Made by a program: the position numbers and the translations under genes. 64,000 bases of DNA from Ryuthela nishihirai (Eukaryota > Arthropoda > Arachnida > Araneae > Heptathelidae), in assembly GCA_038380435.1 (NCBI GenBank), contig JAWZYU010000019.1, forward strand, positions 31,893,801 to 31,957,800, written 5' to 3'. Positions within the stretch are counted from its first letter, which is position 1. Every line of letters starts with the position of its first letter. Below are positions 1-11,170 of this stretch, piece after piece. The notes under the pieces were generated by a model. That model saw only the letters and a list, made by a program, of their open reading frames with translations. It ran no database searches and was not told where the DNA came from.

Positions 1-282
1 TGGGAGACAGATGGTAGCCTCCCGTCAAGGTCATCCAGTGTGTTCTTTAACGTGCACAGGGTATGACTCTCCCACACACGGGGCAATGGCTTAACGTCCC
101 ATCCGACGGACGGCGGCCTTTCCAAGCCCATCGGTGTCTCCTACTGACCGTGGGCAGGGCGGGGAATTTTGCGGAGATAAATCTCAACGCTGACCCAGCT
201 GGCTCGCTGACCAACGCTGACTCGAACCTGGGAACTACAGATTACGAGCCTGGCGCGCTCCGATTGAGCCACTCCCGCCCCC
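1..282 (-). mobile_element. SINE-A copy, cut by window edge
   Basis: The tail end lies outside the window. What remains runs from the body (GGGAGACAGATGGTAGCC side) to the tRNA-like head at the right edge. The head differs from other copies: a short internal duplication (CTCGCTGACCAACGCTGA) separates the body from box B, and the box A side is altered, so its Pol III promoter is probably damaged. Identity rests on close similarity to the full copies at 1132 and 5180. Confidence 0.9.
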
Positions 283-1054
283 ACACACCAAGAAAAATGA
301 CTATAGCGAAAATAACGAATTGAAACATATTATTGAATTGACGTATATTATTCGCTACTGTTTGCATGGGGAAAAATTATATGTATATTTTTCAGTAAAT
401 AAAAATTTAAGTATCATTAAAGATATTAAGAGTGTATACTGCATATTATGTTTTATTAAATGTCATCACTTTTCCTGTGTTAAATATTACCATAACCTGG
501 ATGAGTTGATGTTCTTGGGTTGTTTACATCGTAATAATGTACATTTATATACAAAATGTAGCTGTAGATACAAATTTATGAAATTTTACATTGGGGTCAA
601 GTCAGGGTTGAGGTACCCATTCCAAAGTCTCAACTTCTATGTAGATTTTTATTAAGTATTTTATTATTGTTGTAAACGAAAGGAAAAATGCAACAATGAA
701 GCCCGGACTGTGGTATTACAAGAAACTCGAGACATGACACGGAGAATGTGAATTTCGTCACTTACCCGTTTGAAATAGGAGTTCACTTTAGAAAAGAGAG
801 AAAGAATTCCAGTAGTCGTTTTTAACTTGCTTGTGATAGCTGATGAGTTGTTATTTTCAGAAGAGTTAGTATCAAGTAGAAATATTTAACTTTGTGTGCG
901 TTTTTCTAGAAGCATTTCATTTGGAGAGTGCGCTTAAATAAATAAATAACCTAAATTAATAGTTCATTAATTTAGTTTTTGTTAGTATGCTGGTAAGAGG
1001 AAGGTACACTAAAAATAAAATGCAATGTACCTATTAAAACATTTGAACAAAAAA

Positions 1055-1131
1055 CAGCTGACATGGCGGTAATCGAATCCGCAACTCTCTAAATATATGC
1101 TAGAGCGCTCTAGCCATTAAACCACACATCA
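1055..1131 (-). other. tRNA-like sequence, possible decayed tRNA or SINE head
   Basis: Read on the minus strand, this stretch has a box A-like GTTTAATGGCTAG followed by a box B-like GGATTCGATTACC. It also contains a perfect 16-bp palindrome at 1099-1114 (GCTAGAGC repeated as its complement). I cannot fold a regular anticodon arm, so I do not call a functional tRNA. The SINE-A copy at 1132 inserted at its edge and duplicated AACCACACATCA. Confidence 0.3.
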
Positions 1132-1518
1132 GGGGGCGGGGGTGGCTCAGTCGGTAGCGCGCCAGGCTCGTAATCTGTAGTTCCCAGGTTCGAGTCCCAG
1201 CTGGGTCAGCGTTGAGATTTATCTCCGAAAAATTCCCCGCCCTGCCCACGGTCAGTAGGGGACACCGATGGGCTTGAAAAGGTCGCCGTCCGTCGGATGG
1301 GACGTTAAGCCGTGGCCCCGTGTGCGGGAGAGCCATACCCTGTGCACGTTAAAGAACACGCTGGATGGCCTTGACGGGAGGCTACCATCTGTCTCCCAAC
1401 AGCTGTTCCAGTGGGTCCCCTCCCCCAACCTTCTCTGAGCTTTCGGGGTCCATGTGACCTGGCCATTTAGCCCATGATGTGCAAAAAAGTGCCGCTCAGA
1501 GGTAAAACAACGCAACGC
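1132..1518 (+). mobile_element. SINE-A, full-length reference copy
   Basis: This is a tRNA-derived short interspersed element, transcribed by RNA polymerase III and mobilised by a partner LINE (family knowledge). Box A TGGCTCAGTCGG lies at 1143-1154 and box B GGTTCGAGTCC at 1187-1197. The loop CTCGTAA between them would put CGT at the anticodon, pointing to a tRNA-Thr-like ancestor. A body of about 300 bp follows, with the landmarks GCACGTTAAAGAACACGC and GTGCCGCTCAGAGG, and then a short AACGC/AACCC-type tail. A 12-bp TSD, AACCACACATCA, occupies 1120-1131 and 1519-1530. The element encodes no protein; open frames across it are chance. Confidence 0.95.
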
Positions 1519-1881
1519 AACCACACATCAGTCGCTGAACGCTTCCAGAATGGAAGCAATGTACCTATTTCGCTGAATATGCTTCTTGTGCTTTGTTTGG
1601 ATAAAAAAAAGTCGATTTTAAAAACGTGCTTGGTTAATGAAATAATCTAGTAATTGTTATTATCAGGTTTATTTCGTACTGACAGATAACATATTGGTGT
1701 TTTATGTAAATAATAAGAAATTGTTTATGATTGTAGTTTTTATTGTCTTAGTTATTAAATCAGTTCATTTAGAATGTGCTTATTTATTTTTTTGAATTCA
1801 CACTCGGTTAACAATAAAATTTGTAGTATTATCATTGATTTAATGGGGGTAGCAGAGTATGGAAGTATCAGGTGCAAAGAT

Positions 1882-2196
1882 TTGGGTTGTTTTACGTCTG
1901 GGTGGTATTGTTTTGCACACAGTGAGTTAAATGGACAGGTCACAAGTAACACCGAGGGCGCAGAGAAAGTTAGGTGGAGGGGATCTACTGTACAGCTGTT
2001 AGGAGATAGGCGGTAGCCTCCATTCAAAGCCATCCAGCGGGTTCTCTAACACGTACAGGTATGGCTCTCCTGCACACAGAACTACGGCTTACCTCCCATC
2101 CGACGGATGAAGGCCTTTCCAAGTCCATCGGTGTCCCCTACTGACCGAGGGCAGTGCGGGGAGTTTTGCGGAGACAAATCTTAACGCTGACCCAGC
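1882..2196 (-). mobile_element. SINE-A, old copy lacking its tRNA head
   Basis: The tail (TTGGGTTGTTTTAC) is at the left and the body continues to GACCCAGC, where the copy stops before the tRNA-like head. Many substitutions and small indels relative to the copy at 1132 indicate an old insertion. No TSD was found. Confidence 0.85.
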
Positions 2197-2401
2197 CTGA
2201 CATGAGATCTACGGTCCGAAATGCTCCTAGACATCAATTTTCTAATTTATAGCAGTCGTGGATCAGGGTTTGACCGAAATTTAACATTTCTTTTTTATCG
2301 TAAAGGACACATTAGATCACAAATTTTGGAATTTTCCAGTGTTTTACTTCTAGGTACAAGTTTTCAGAGCTCGACTATATCTGAAAAATCAGCTTTATGA
2401 G

Positions 2402-2645
2402 TTGGGTTGGGGTGGCAGCACTATTTTGCACACAATGGGCTAAATGGCCAAGTCACAAGGACCCCCGAAGGCTCAGAGAAAGTTGTGGGAAGAGGACTCA
2501 CTGGACAGGTGTAAGGAGACAGATGGTATCCTCCCGTCAAAGACATCTAGATGCTTTTTAACTTATACAGGGTATGGCTTTCTGCATACGAACCACGGTT
2601 AACATCTCATCCGACGGATGACCATCTTTCGAACTCAGCGATGGC
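2402..2645 (-). mobile_element. SINE-A, degenerate partial copy
   Basis: The tail and body are recognisable (AATGGGCTAAATGGCC and the GGAGACAGATGGTA block). The copy decays before the CCGCCCTGCCCACGG-like region, and the head is absent. It lies about 200 bp from another old copy in the same orientation. Confidence 0.8.
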
Positions 2646-3006
2646 TCCTTTTAGGGTGGATGATTAGGCCAACATTCGAATTCATTTCCAGCTTCTAGTG
2701 CATGTTTTTCTTGCATATTGAATTATTTTATGTATTTTGCTATATCAGATCTATTTTTTTTCTAACTACCTAATACGATCTTTTGCTACCGGTAAAATAT
2801 TTATTTAAAATATTATAAATTAAGCTCTTATAATAGTCAACAGTAATACTTAGAATAATAATTTTAATATGGAAAGCTTTCTGCGTAAGCGGAAATTAGC
2901 ACAAAAACAAGACATTTATGTATTTTAAAGTCTTTTTCCGTCAGCGCATAATAATGACTTCGCAAGCAAATTAAACTGCAAAACAGAACTTGCCTCAAAT
3001 TCTGGG

Positions 3007-3120
3007 CAGGAGTTGGCTCAATCACTAGGCTGCCCAAGCTCTCAATCCACAGTTCCTTGGTTCGAGTTCCAACTGTGCTAGCATTGAGATTTATTTCCGC
3101 TAACGCCCATTCTGCACTCG
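3007..3120 (+). mobile_element. SINE-A head fragment
   Basis: A diverged tRNA-like head with box B TGGTTCGAGTTCC is followed by GAGATTTATTTCCGC, the first body block. The rest of the SINE is missing. The copy is truncated on the body side, unlike the usual 5' truncations, so deletion is more likely than incomplete reverse transcription. Confidence 0.65.
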
Positions 3121-3364
3121 GGCTTTGTCGTGGCTGGGACGAGTGGTGTTACATTCCTTTTAATTTCTCTGTTAATTAATTACTCCAATTTAGTAATCTT
3201 CACCCGTTATTCCGGATGAAACCATAGATTCGCGGGTTTTCACACACGTGCTTAGGTGTGCATCAGATACCTAATATTTGGCAATTCCTTCTTTGAAATA
3301 AATAAACGTACAATGCACTAGTAGAGGGCGACACAGTATTTATTTACATTCACACACATATATA

Positions 3365-4896
3365 CACTACTGGCCATTAAAAGTGCAACAGCAGGAAGAA
3401 CTCATCAGATTGTCCCGAAATATGCAAGATGGGTAGCCCATGGGAGAACATGTAAATGATTCAACGCGCAGCACATACGCACATGTGTGACAGTAACGCC
3501 CCCTGGAAGTGGTATAAGAGGAGATTATAAAAGCCAGTGTAAAGCACTGGAATTGTGTTTGCTCACAGATTTTACACACTAAAGTATCAAGTATGCCCCG
3601 TCGAAGAACACAGCATCCATACGGCCAGGTTTCCGACTTTGATCGAGGGAGAATTGTGGGATTATGGGAAGGCGGATTATCGTACCAAGGCATCGGTTCT
3701 CGTGTTGGACAGAATGCTGCCACAGTGATGAGAATATGGCATCAGCGGGTAGAGGAGAAACGAACTCATCGACGTGAGGGATCTCAACTGCCTTGTCACA
3801 CAAACGAATGAGAGGACAGACATCTCGTGCTCATGGCTTTGAATGATTGTACAGCCACATCAAACACCTTAGCTCAACAGTTAGGGTATGTTGCACATCA
3901 ACCAGTGTCTGCATGTACGATTGGATATCATTTACAGCATCGGGGCATCTTTGTAGGCAGCCATTGCTTCGGCTACCATTGATTATACAACACAAGCGTA
4001 TGTGACTGCAATGGTGTCAAGAACGTCGTGCATGGATGTGTGAATGGTATTGCATTGTCTTTTCAGAGGAATCCCGCTTCAGTGTGCAGCACCATGATGG
4101 ACGAATCCGTATCTGGCAGTACCGCAGCGATAGGCTCAGTGAGACATGCATTATGCAGCATCATACAGGTCCAGCCCCTGGTGTTATGGTATGGGGTGCC
4201 ATTGAATCCACTCACACACGTGCCTCGTACGCATTACCGGTACTTTGAACAGCCAGCATTACATCACTGAGGTGTTGGAGCTGTGGTCGTACCTTATCTT
4301 CAGGTACTCTGTGGTGCCATTTACCAACAGGACAATGCCCGACCACATGTGGTGCGTTTTTTCACCCCTTATGATGAGGAATCAAATCATTACTGCCAAT
4401 GTAAACGTCTTGACCATGAACTCCACCACCTTTCTGCTCTTTCAGGTATTAACAGATCGTTTGAAATATTCGTTTAAAATTTTGGCATTTCCGCCCAACA
4501 ATTCCTGGATAACCGCCATGTGACACTTCCGCCATGGACTGCGCATTCACCGGATCTATTCCCAATTGAATATGTCTGGTCCATGATCTCCCGACGACTA
4601 GCACACCAGACAGCAGTAGCTGCTACAACAGATGAACTTTGGCTACGTATCGAACTGCATGGACTAACATTCCCCAAACATACATCCGACGTCTCATCTT
4701 CTCAATGCCGGACTGTGTAGCAGCGATTATTGCTACTCATGGTGGCTATACAAGATGCTAATTTTTTTGTATTCCTCAAGTCTAACCGAGTTATATTTGT
4801 AAACATTTGATCCTTGTAACATAAGCTATGTATTCACTAAATATGGCTTTGCTATCTCTTGTCTTCCTGGTGTTGCACTTTTAATGTCCAACAGTG
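3365..4896 (+). mobile_element. Tc1-like DNA transposon, defective
   Basis: Imperfect terminal inverted repeats of about 26 bp begin CACTACTGGCCATTAAAAGT at the left. The right end, read in reverse, is CACTGTTGGACATTAAAAGT. The element is flanked by TA on both sides (3363-3364 and 4897-4898), the Tc1/mariner target. Its length of 1532 bp is close to a complete family member, so this is a nearly full but coding-dead copy. The transposase remnant is listed separately. Confidence 0.92.
3593..4720 (+). pseudogene. Tc1-family transposase pseudogene (DD34E type)
   Basis: It would encode the cut-and-paste transposase. The N-terminus is a helix-turn-helix (MPRRRTQHPYGQVSDFDRGR, then GLSYQGIGSRV), open for 72 codons before a stop at about 3810. 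Downstream pieces in shifting frames show SEES where the first catalytic Asp is expected (SDES), at about 4065. They then show GVMVWGAI, QQDNARPH (second Asp, about 4335) and HSPDLFPIEYVW with the final Glu at about 4568. Several frameshifts and stops separate these blocks, and the first Asp is replaced by Glu. The protein cannot be made intact. The family call is firm; assignment to a named subfamily is not attempted. Confidence 0.9.
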
Positions 4897-5179
4897 TATA
4901 TACATATGGGAATGTGCTCGATTCTGTAGGCCTTAGGTGTGCTCAACACTCCGTTGCATGAAATTGCTTTATCGATGTTCCTTGTAGACTTTCTTCAATC
5001 AGCTTAATTTAGCCTGAATGTCACTTTATTCTGGCAGGCATTCATTTAATGAGGTGGAAATCTCTACTTTCCTGTACAGAAATCCCTTTACCGACCTCAA
5101 AACTCTGCGCGAGGATATCGTAATCTCTGCCTGCACAACCTGGTTCACACGGAACTGAACCCTGATTCACATAGAACTG

Positions 5180-5563
5180 CTGGCGGGGGTGGCTCAGTCG
5201 GTAGCGCGCCAGGCTCGTAATCTGTAGTTCCCAGATTCGAGTCCCAGCTGGGTCAGCGTTGAGATTTATCTCTGCAAAATTCCCCGCCCTGCCCACGGTC
5301 AGTAGGGGACACCGATGGGCTTGGAAAGGCCGCCGTCCGTCGGATGGGTCTTAAGCCGTGGCCCCGTGTGTGGGAGAGCCATACCCTGTGCACGTTAAAG
5401 AACACGCTGGATGGCCTTGATGGGAGGCTACCATCTGTCTCCCAACAGCTGTTCCAGTGGGTCCCCTCCCCCAACCTTCTCTGAGCCTTCGGGGTCCATG
5501 TGACCTGGCCATTTATCTCATGGTGTGCAAAAAAGTGCCGCTCAGAGGTAAAACAACCCAACC
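5180..5563 (+). mobile_element. SINE-A, full-length, young
   Basis: The copy is nearly identical to the one at 1132. A 12-bp TSD, CACATAGAACTG, lies at 5168-5179 and 5564-5575. One base is lost in the GGATGGGACGTTAAG block (GGATGGGTCTTAAG). Confidence 0.95.
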
Positions 5564-5927
5564 CACATAGAACTGAACTCTGGTTCATACAAAACCTAAC
5601 CCTGCTGCTTTAGGGTTCGAGAAAAAGCTACTTCACTTTGATGAGCTAAACAAACGCGACATCTTCCGTTTCTAAGCGACACTCGTTCTATTGATTCCCT
5701 GCATCTCCCATTTCTTCTCTTGGTGGCCAACATCTTCGGCTACCAGTTGAGGCGGAGTGACCGAAGTACAATAAAATCATTTGCAGGACTCGCTTTCATG
5801 AGCATATGTGAAACTGCCCAGCATGGCCCGAACGACGAGCAACATTCGTATTTTAGACACTTCTAAAAATACACTTATAACATAGATATATACAAGAACA
5901 ATAAATGAAGCAATAAAATAAATGAGA

Positions 5928-5998
5928 AGTTCACGATAGGCTTGAATATGAGATTAGTTCACGATAGCTTGATTAGCTAGATTAGTTCACGATAGACT
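5928..5998 (+). repeat. Short tandem repeat, TAGTTCACGATAG
   Basis: Three imperfect copies of a unit containing GTTCACGATAG, about 20-30 bp apart, abut the 5'-truncated SINE-A at 6003. They may be a local duplication at the insertion point. Confidence 0.6.
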
Positions 5999-6002
5999 TC
6001 CA

Positions 6003-6236
6003 TCGCCCGTCGGATGGGACGTTAATCCATGGTACCGAGTACAGGAAAGCCATAGTATGTGTATGTTAAAGAATATGCTCAATGTTTTGATGGGAGGAGG
6101 ATTCTTTCTGTCTCCTAATAGTTATGCAACGGGTACCCTTCGCCTCCCCATCTCTGAGCCCTTCGATTCCTCATGACCTGGGCATTTAGACTATCGTGGG
6201 CACAAAAGTGCCACTCTGAGGCGAAACACGTTGAAT
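6003..6236 (+). mobile_element. SINE-A, 5'-truncated old copy
   Basis: It begins in the CCGTCGGATGGGACGTTAA block and runs through the body to GAGGCGAAACACGTTG. The tRNA head is missing. Divergence is high, for example GTATGTTAAAGAATATGC against GCACGTTAAAGAACACGC. Confidence 0.8.
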
Positions 6237-6259
6237 CACACCTTAAATGCTACCTCTAT

Positions 6260-6590
6260 TTAGTTCTTTTTTTTTGAAAACGAGCTAATGTTTTCACTTT
6301 ATCGTTTGTCTGTACGATTGTAGACATTCAACTTTCTCGTGTTAAGAGAAAATTTTAAAATTATTTTCGGGTTGGGTTGGTACACGAAATGGGAACCTCT
6401 AATAGTGCAAAAAGGCGGAAAATGCAGAAATTTTAAAGGAATATTTCAAATGATCTATTAATACCTGAAATGTCAGAAAGTTGGTTGTTGAGTGTCGTGG
6501 TCAAGACGTTTACATTGGCAGTAATGATTTGATTCCCCATCATAAGGGAGTGAAAAAACGCACCTTTGTTTTAATAGGGTTCACCCTATT
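6260..6590 (+). repeat. Single copy of a dispersed ~276-bp repeat family
   Basis: The landmarks TTTTCACTTTATCGTTTGTC and ACATTGGCAGTAATGATTTG match segments at 63400-63440, 10950-10970 and the tandem array at 35190-36080. This copy is diverged and lies next to a mariner remnant. I do not recognise a family name. Confidence 0.55.
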
Positions 6591-7013
6591 TTTCACGACC
6601 TATTTTACCCACCTTTCACGAGTAGATTCTAGCCCTCTTTTGCTGTTCTGTCAGTTTGTGAGGTACCCATTTGGCACAGATCTTTCGTAACTTTAAATGT
6701 CGATGAATAATTGTTTCCACATTGCCAATCGATACATTTGTATCTAAATGTATTACCTGAATGGTGATATGTGGGTTTTCCTTAATGAGTTCACGAACAG
6801 GGCGATGGTTCTATCGTTCACGGCCTCCTTCGATTTTCCTGCACGAGAGAGGTCTTCAAAGCTTTGCCGTCCTTCTCTGAATTTGCGCATCATCCCGTAA
6901 CAGGCATGATTCCCATATACTTATCATAAATCGGCATGAAGTTTTTCGGCGTCGTTCCCAAGCTGCATCCTTGGGAAAATGTAAAATCTTTCCCCTTCTT
7001 TAGTAGACTCCAT
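6590..7013 (-). pseudogene. mariner transposase N-terminal remnant
   Basis: Read on the minus strand from an ATG at 7013: MESTKEGERFYIFPRMQLGN, then a block ending HADL. Two stops follow, then VYGNHACYGMMRKFREGR, SFEDLSRAGKS and VNDRTIA. After a frameshift the text continues ENPHITIQVIH, GNVETIIHRHLKLRKICAKW and VPHKLTEQQKRARIYS. This is the paired helix-turn-helix DNA-binding half of a mariner transposase. The catalytic half is missing and no terminal repeats were located. The stops and frameshift show it is dead. It differs from the mariner at 58.7 kb. Confidence 0.8.
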
Positions 7014-8329
7014 GGCAACAACGCAAAAATTCGCAGAACGAATTTTACGCGCCGCCAGCGAAGAGAGAAATGATGATAGGCCTTTGTTTTCAACAAGTAA
7101 TGAAAAATTTAGACAAGATTTCAAACAAGTCGTAGCTGGTTAGCTATGGAGGAACAAGTGCAAATCTACAGACATGTGTCAAGAACGTTTTGAACGCCCT
7201 CCGTGTTTATCAGTAATTTGCTCCTTGCAGAATATTAAATTTTCAGACTTAGTCTAACAGGATCATGCTTGGTCTTTTGAATCTGGAGATTATGGCATGA
7301 TCATATTTGTCTAGATCAGAAATTATCTCATTTGAGTTTCTCCTCATTATAGCGAAGAATTTTCTAGCATTTTTATTGTTATATGTATTTAGATGTTTCA
7401 TCTCCATATCTTTGTGTATACAGGGGAGAATTATTGGGTGGAGAGGGGGAGTAAATGGGACTGTTGTTCTGGGCATCACAATCCAGGGGGTGGCAAAAAA
7501 TAGCCTTTAAGAAGCTAAATTTCAGAATTTTTATTTTCATTTTGCCCATTTTGGGGATTCTGCGATTTTTTCCAGTTTGTTGCCCTCAGTTCAGACGCGA
7601 CAAAATTGTCGCACTGCAATGGATTAGGGGGGCGACAAGTAACAATCACCCTCTCCGGGAGGCAAATTACCTAGTTACGCCACTATGCGTATGTTCTTGT
7701 TTTTGACAAACATGAGTGCATTAACTGCTGCGCTTGCCATTTTATTTTGAAATGTTTTTAATCTTCGAAGATTTGTATCGCTTGTCTGTCTCGCGACTGG
7801 GCAAGGTACGTACTGATGGGTCAGCCTTAAATGTCTTCTAATCGATGGATTTAGACTGATTCCAGCCCTTTGCATTTTTTTGCATTCTCTTCTCTACGTA
7901 GTGTTTCGAATTAAATTTCTGATAAAAGAACAACTCCGAGGTATTCTACGGTTTTATGGTATCGAAATATCTTGGTTAAATGGTATTCAATTGGATGGCA
8001 ATGGTGGTGTAGGTGTGGTAAGTTGGCCATTTTTCTGTACAAAACATTTGATCGATTTTTACCTTGTCTACTTTGCTTGTTGATTTAATTTCTAACGTAG
8101 AGGAGGTATAAGTGACCTCTCTCGTGATGTACTGAGTTGTATTGATGAAAAGTGAACTGATAGTTTTCTAATAACAGTCTTAAATGCCTCTTGCGATCTG
8201 AGTAATGTCATAGTAAAATGTTGATATGCATGTATAACAGATAATGTGCTGCCATCTGATGAACTAACATAGTATTGAATATTTCACCAACAGTTAAAAA
8301 AGGTATATAAATTTCTAGATGCTGTTAAA

Positions 8330-10860
8330 GTTTGTTAAATGTTAAGAAATATTAACCTGTTTTGAAAAATAACCAAAAAAACTGAAATTGGAATGTAAAA
8401 TAAGGGATTATAAATTGGATAACGATATCTTTGTATGCAAAAACGGTAACTTGGTTTATCAAGAATTTAGTAATATGGTTTATACAGCGATGCAGGATTG
8501 TATTTATAATATTAATGGTGTGAGAGATAAAAATAAAGTTAAAGGTATTAATGAAAAATTGATTACATATGAAATCTTAAACAGTATTAATAAAAAAGAA
8601 AATTATATAAAAATGGAAAAAAGTATCCTTCAGTGATTGCTTATATGAATGAATATAAAGATTACAATAAAAACCTTAAAATAACTATGAAAAATGCAAA
8701 GAATTTATATTATTGTAATTTATATACTAACTGTAACAATGATCGACGACGACAGGGGAAATTAATAAATGACATAACAGGTACATCAACAGCTCATAAT
8801 ATTTTTCAAAATAGCAAAGAAACTAATTTTGTAGTGAATGAAATTAATGAATTTTTTACAAATGTTAACGGTAAACCAAATTTATCTGTATCTCGGCAAT
8901 GGGAATAAAATTTTAGTTTACCTAATCAACAACCAGTCTTGAGTTCTATGTATTTTATGAAAACAGATGCAGGAGAAGTCTTGAGTTTAATTTCAAATTT
9001 AGATACAAATAAAGCTAAAAAAATATTATATACAAAAAAATATACTAAAAAAATTACGATACCTTAAATGCAAAAATACTAAAAATAATAGCTAAACATA
9101 AATTAGATTTTTTAGTTTATATTATTAATTTATCAATGGAAACAGGAACCTTTGTGGACGATTTGAAATTTTCAATAATTAAACCAATCTATAAGGGGAG
9201 GGGACAGAGATGATTACAATAATTATCGACCTATTGCAATTTTATCAATTTTCTCTAAAGTTATTGAAAAAATAGTTAAAAAAAGAGTTGTTAGTTATTT
9301 GAATAGCATTGAGTTTTTTGCAAAAAACCAGTTTGGTTTCCGTAAAAATTACAGTGCGTCTCACGCACTAATAAAATTTAATGAATTTATTTATTAGGGC
9401 ATTAATAATATTAAAAATATTATTGGGGTTTTTTTAGACATCAGAAAAGCATTTGACTATTAATCATAAAATACTTTTACATAAGCTGAAATTTTATGGT
9501 TTTCGTGGTGTAGTATATGATTGGTTTAAAAGTTTCATTGAGAATAGAAAGCAAATTGTGATTATTAACAATTTTAAAAGTAAAACATTATTGACTCTAA
9601 GTGGAGTCCCACAGGGTTCTGTGTTGGGTCCTTTACTCTTTCTTACATAATCAATGATTTCTGTAAATTGAAAATTGCCGGACAAATTATTTCTTTTGCG
9701 GATGATACATCCATAGTTTTTGAAGCAGAAGATAATGAAGCATTACTTGGAAATGTTAATAGTAGTTTAATAATTATTAAAAAATGGCTTACTAATAATG
9801 AATTAGAATTAAATGTAAAAAAAAAAACTAAGTACATATACTTTCCATTAACTTCTTTACACACATTTGGAAATAACATCAAACTTCACGAATTGAACTG
9901 TTTAAGTACAGACTGCTGTAATTGTAATACTATCGAAGTGACTGATAGCTACAATTGTTTAGGATTAATAATAGAATCTAATTTAAAATGGAAAAAAAAA
10001 CTTGTTTACTCACTTTCTTCAAAACTAAACAGAATATTATATAAAATTTACTATTTAAAACGTTATGTTAATTAGAATTTCCTACGGGATATTTATTTCG
10101 CATGGATTCAGTCTACCTTAATTTATGGGATTTGTTGTTGGGGAGGAGAATATAAATCAAATATATTGCCTTTAATTTATGTACAAAATAAAATAGTTCG
10201 TAATCTTAATTATAATTATTTTGCTAGGAACACAATATTATACAACAAACACAACATATTGACATTAAGGAAATTATATATATATATTTTTCAAATATCT
10301 TTTTGTATAAAAATCAAGATTTAATTCCGATCAGAAATCCTAATTTCAATACCAGAGTTTTGGGTTTACAATTTTATATAGAAAAAGCGAAAAGGGAAAT
10401 TTTCCATAAAATTTTTTTTTATTTTATTGTGCCTAATTTTTTTAATTCACTGGAGTATACAATAAGAAATGAAAAATGTTTTACAACTTTTAAGAAATGT
10501 TTGTGTGCATATTTGTCAAAGTTGGACAATATTGAATGTATGTTTACTATAATTAAATAATATTTTATAGCATTTATATAGGAATTGATATTTGGTACAG
10601 CTGCATACCCGCATCACTCGTGGTACTTAATATTTTTTTACATTTTTTATTTTTTATTTATCTTATTTTCTTCAACAAAAATTAATTTTTTTATAACCTG
10701 GAAGAGATCGAAATTTCCTTGGTTGTTCATATATACCTATTGATAGTTTTGCTTGGTTTCATGCTTTTATTGTTTCTCTGTTCTTTGTAAAGTGTTGTAT
10801 TGATATTGTATTTGACAAATTGTTGTGCATTGTGTGTTTATTGTCTTCGTGTAAAAAAAA
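8330..10860 (+). mobile_element. Decayed non-LTR retrotransposon (LINE 1)
   Basis: A very AT-rich LINE retains the region just upstream of the reverse transcriptase, the polymerase itself and a C-terminal segment. The left part starts in a stretch read as RDYKLDNDIFVCKNG and the right boundary is uncertain (about 10860, near GTGTAAAAAAAAC). No endonuclease domain is visible, so the copy is 5'-truncated or that half has decayed. Confidence 0.8.
8388..10557 (+). pseudogene. LINE reverse transcriptase pseudogene
   Basis: Reverse-transcriptase landmarks appear in order across shifted frames. YRPIAILSIFSKVIEK and QFGFRKNYSASHAL are at 9225-9375, and DIRKAFD at about 9440. LSGVPQGSVLGPLLF is at about 9600, and the active-site block SFADDTSIVF at about 9690. 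A C-terminal segment with VPNFFNSLEYTIRNEKCF is near 10420-10490. The catalytic Asp pair is preserved, but a TATTAA break after DIRKAFD and a break after LGPLLF disrupt the frame. The motif style suits CR1/Daphne/jockey-type LINEs; I cannot assign a clade. Codon use is strongly AT-biased. Confidence 0.85.
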
Positions 10861-10904
10861 CATGTTCACTGTATGGAATGGAAAGCCTAGAAATTTAAAC
10901 TTTT

Positions 10905-11170
10905 GGTGGCAGTGTGATGGTCAAGTGCTTATTATTATTTACATTGGCAGTAATGATTTGCTCTCGTGGAGGTGGAAAACGCAACTTCTTTTTTAAAGAG
11001 TCAAATCTAACATACTTTTTTGTGTTTTATATGTAATAATAAAATATTACTATTTTTATTTTCCCAACTATCGGTTATTTCGAATTTCCACTGATAGAAG
11101 GTAATAAAGAGAGGAAATAAAAAGCTTGATTCCCTTTGAAAACCAATACTCATATTTGCCAACGGAGATA
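10905..11170 (+). repeat. Second dispersed copy of the ~276-bp repeat family
   Basis: It shares TTTACATTGGCAGTAATGAT and the downstream CTTTGAAAACCAATACTCAT block with the family. A related CTTTGAAAACGAGATTTCC occurs at the end of the 35-kb array. It sits directly after LINE 1. Confidence 0.5.

Noticed and set aside
1132..1210. Candidate tRNA-Thr genes at each SINE-A head
   Set aside because: Every occurrence continues into the SINE body, and the anticodon stem is mismatched (CCAGG against TCTGT).
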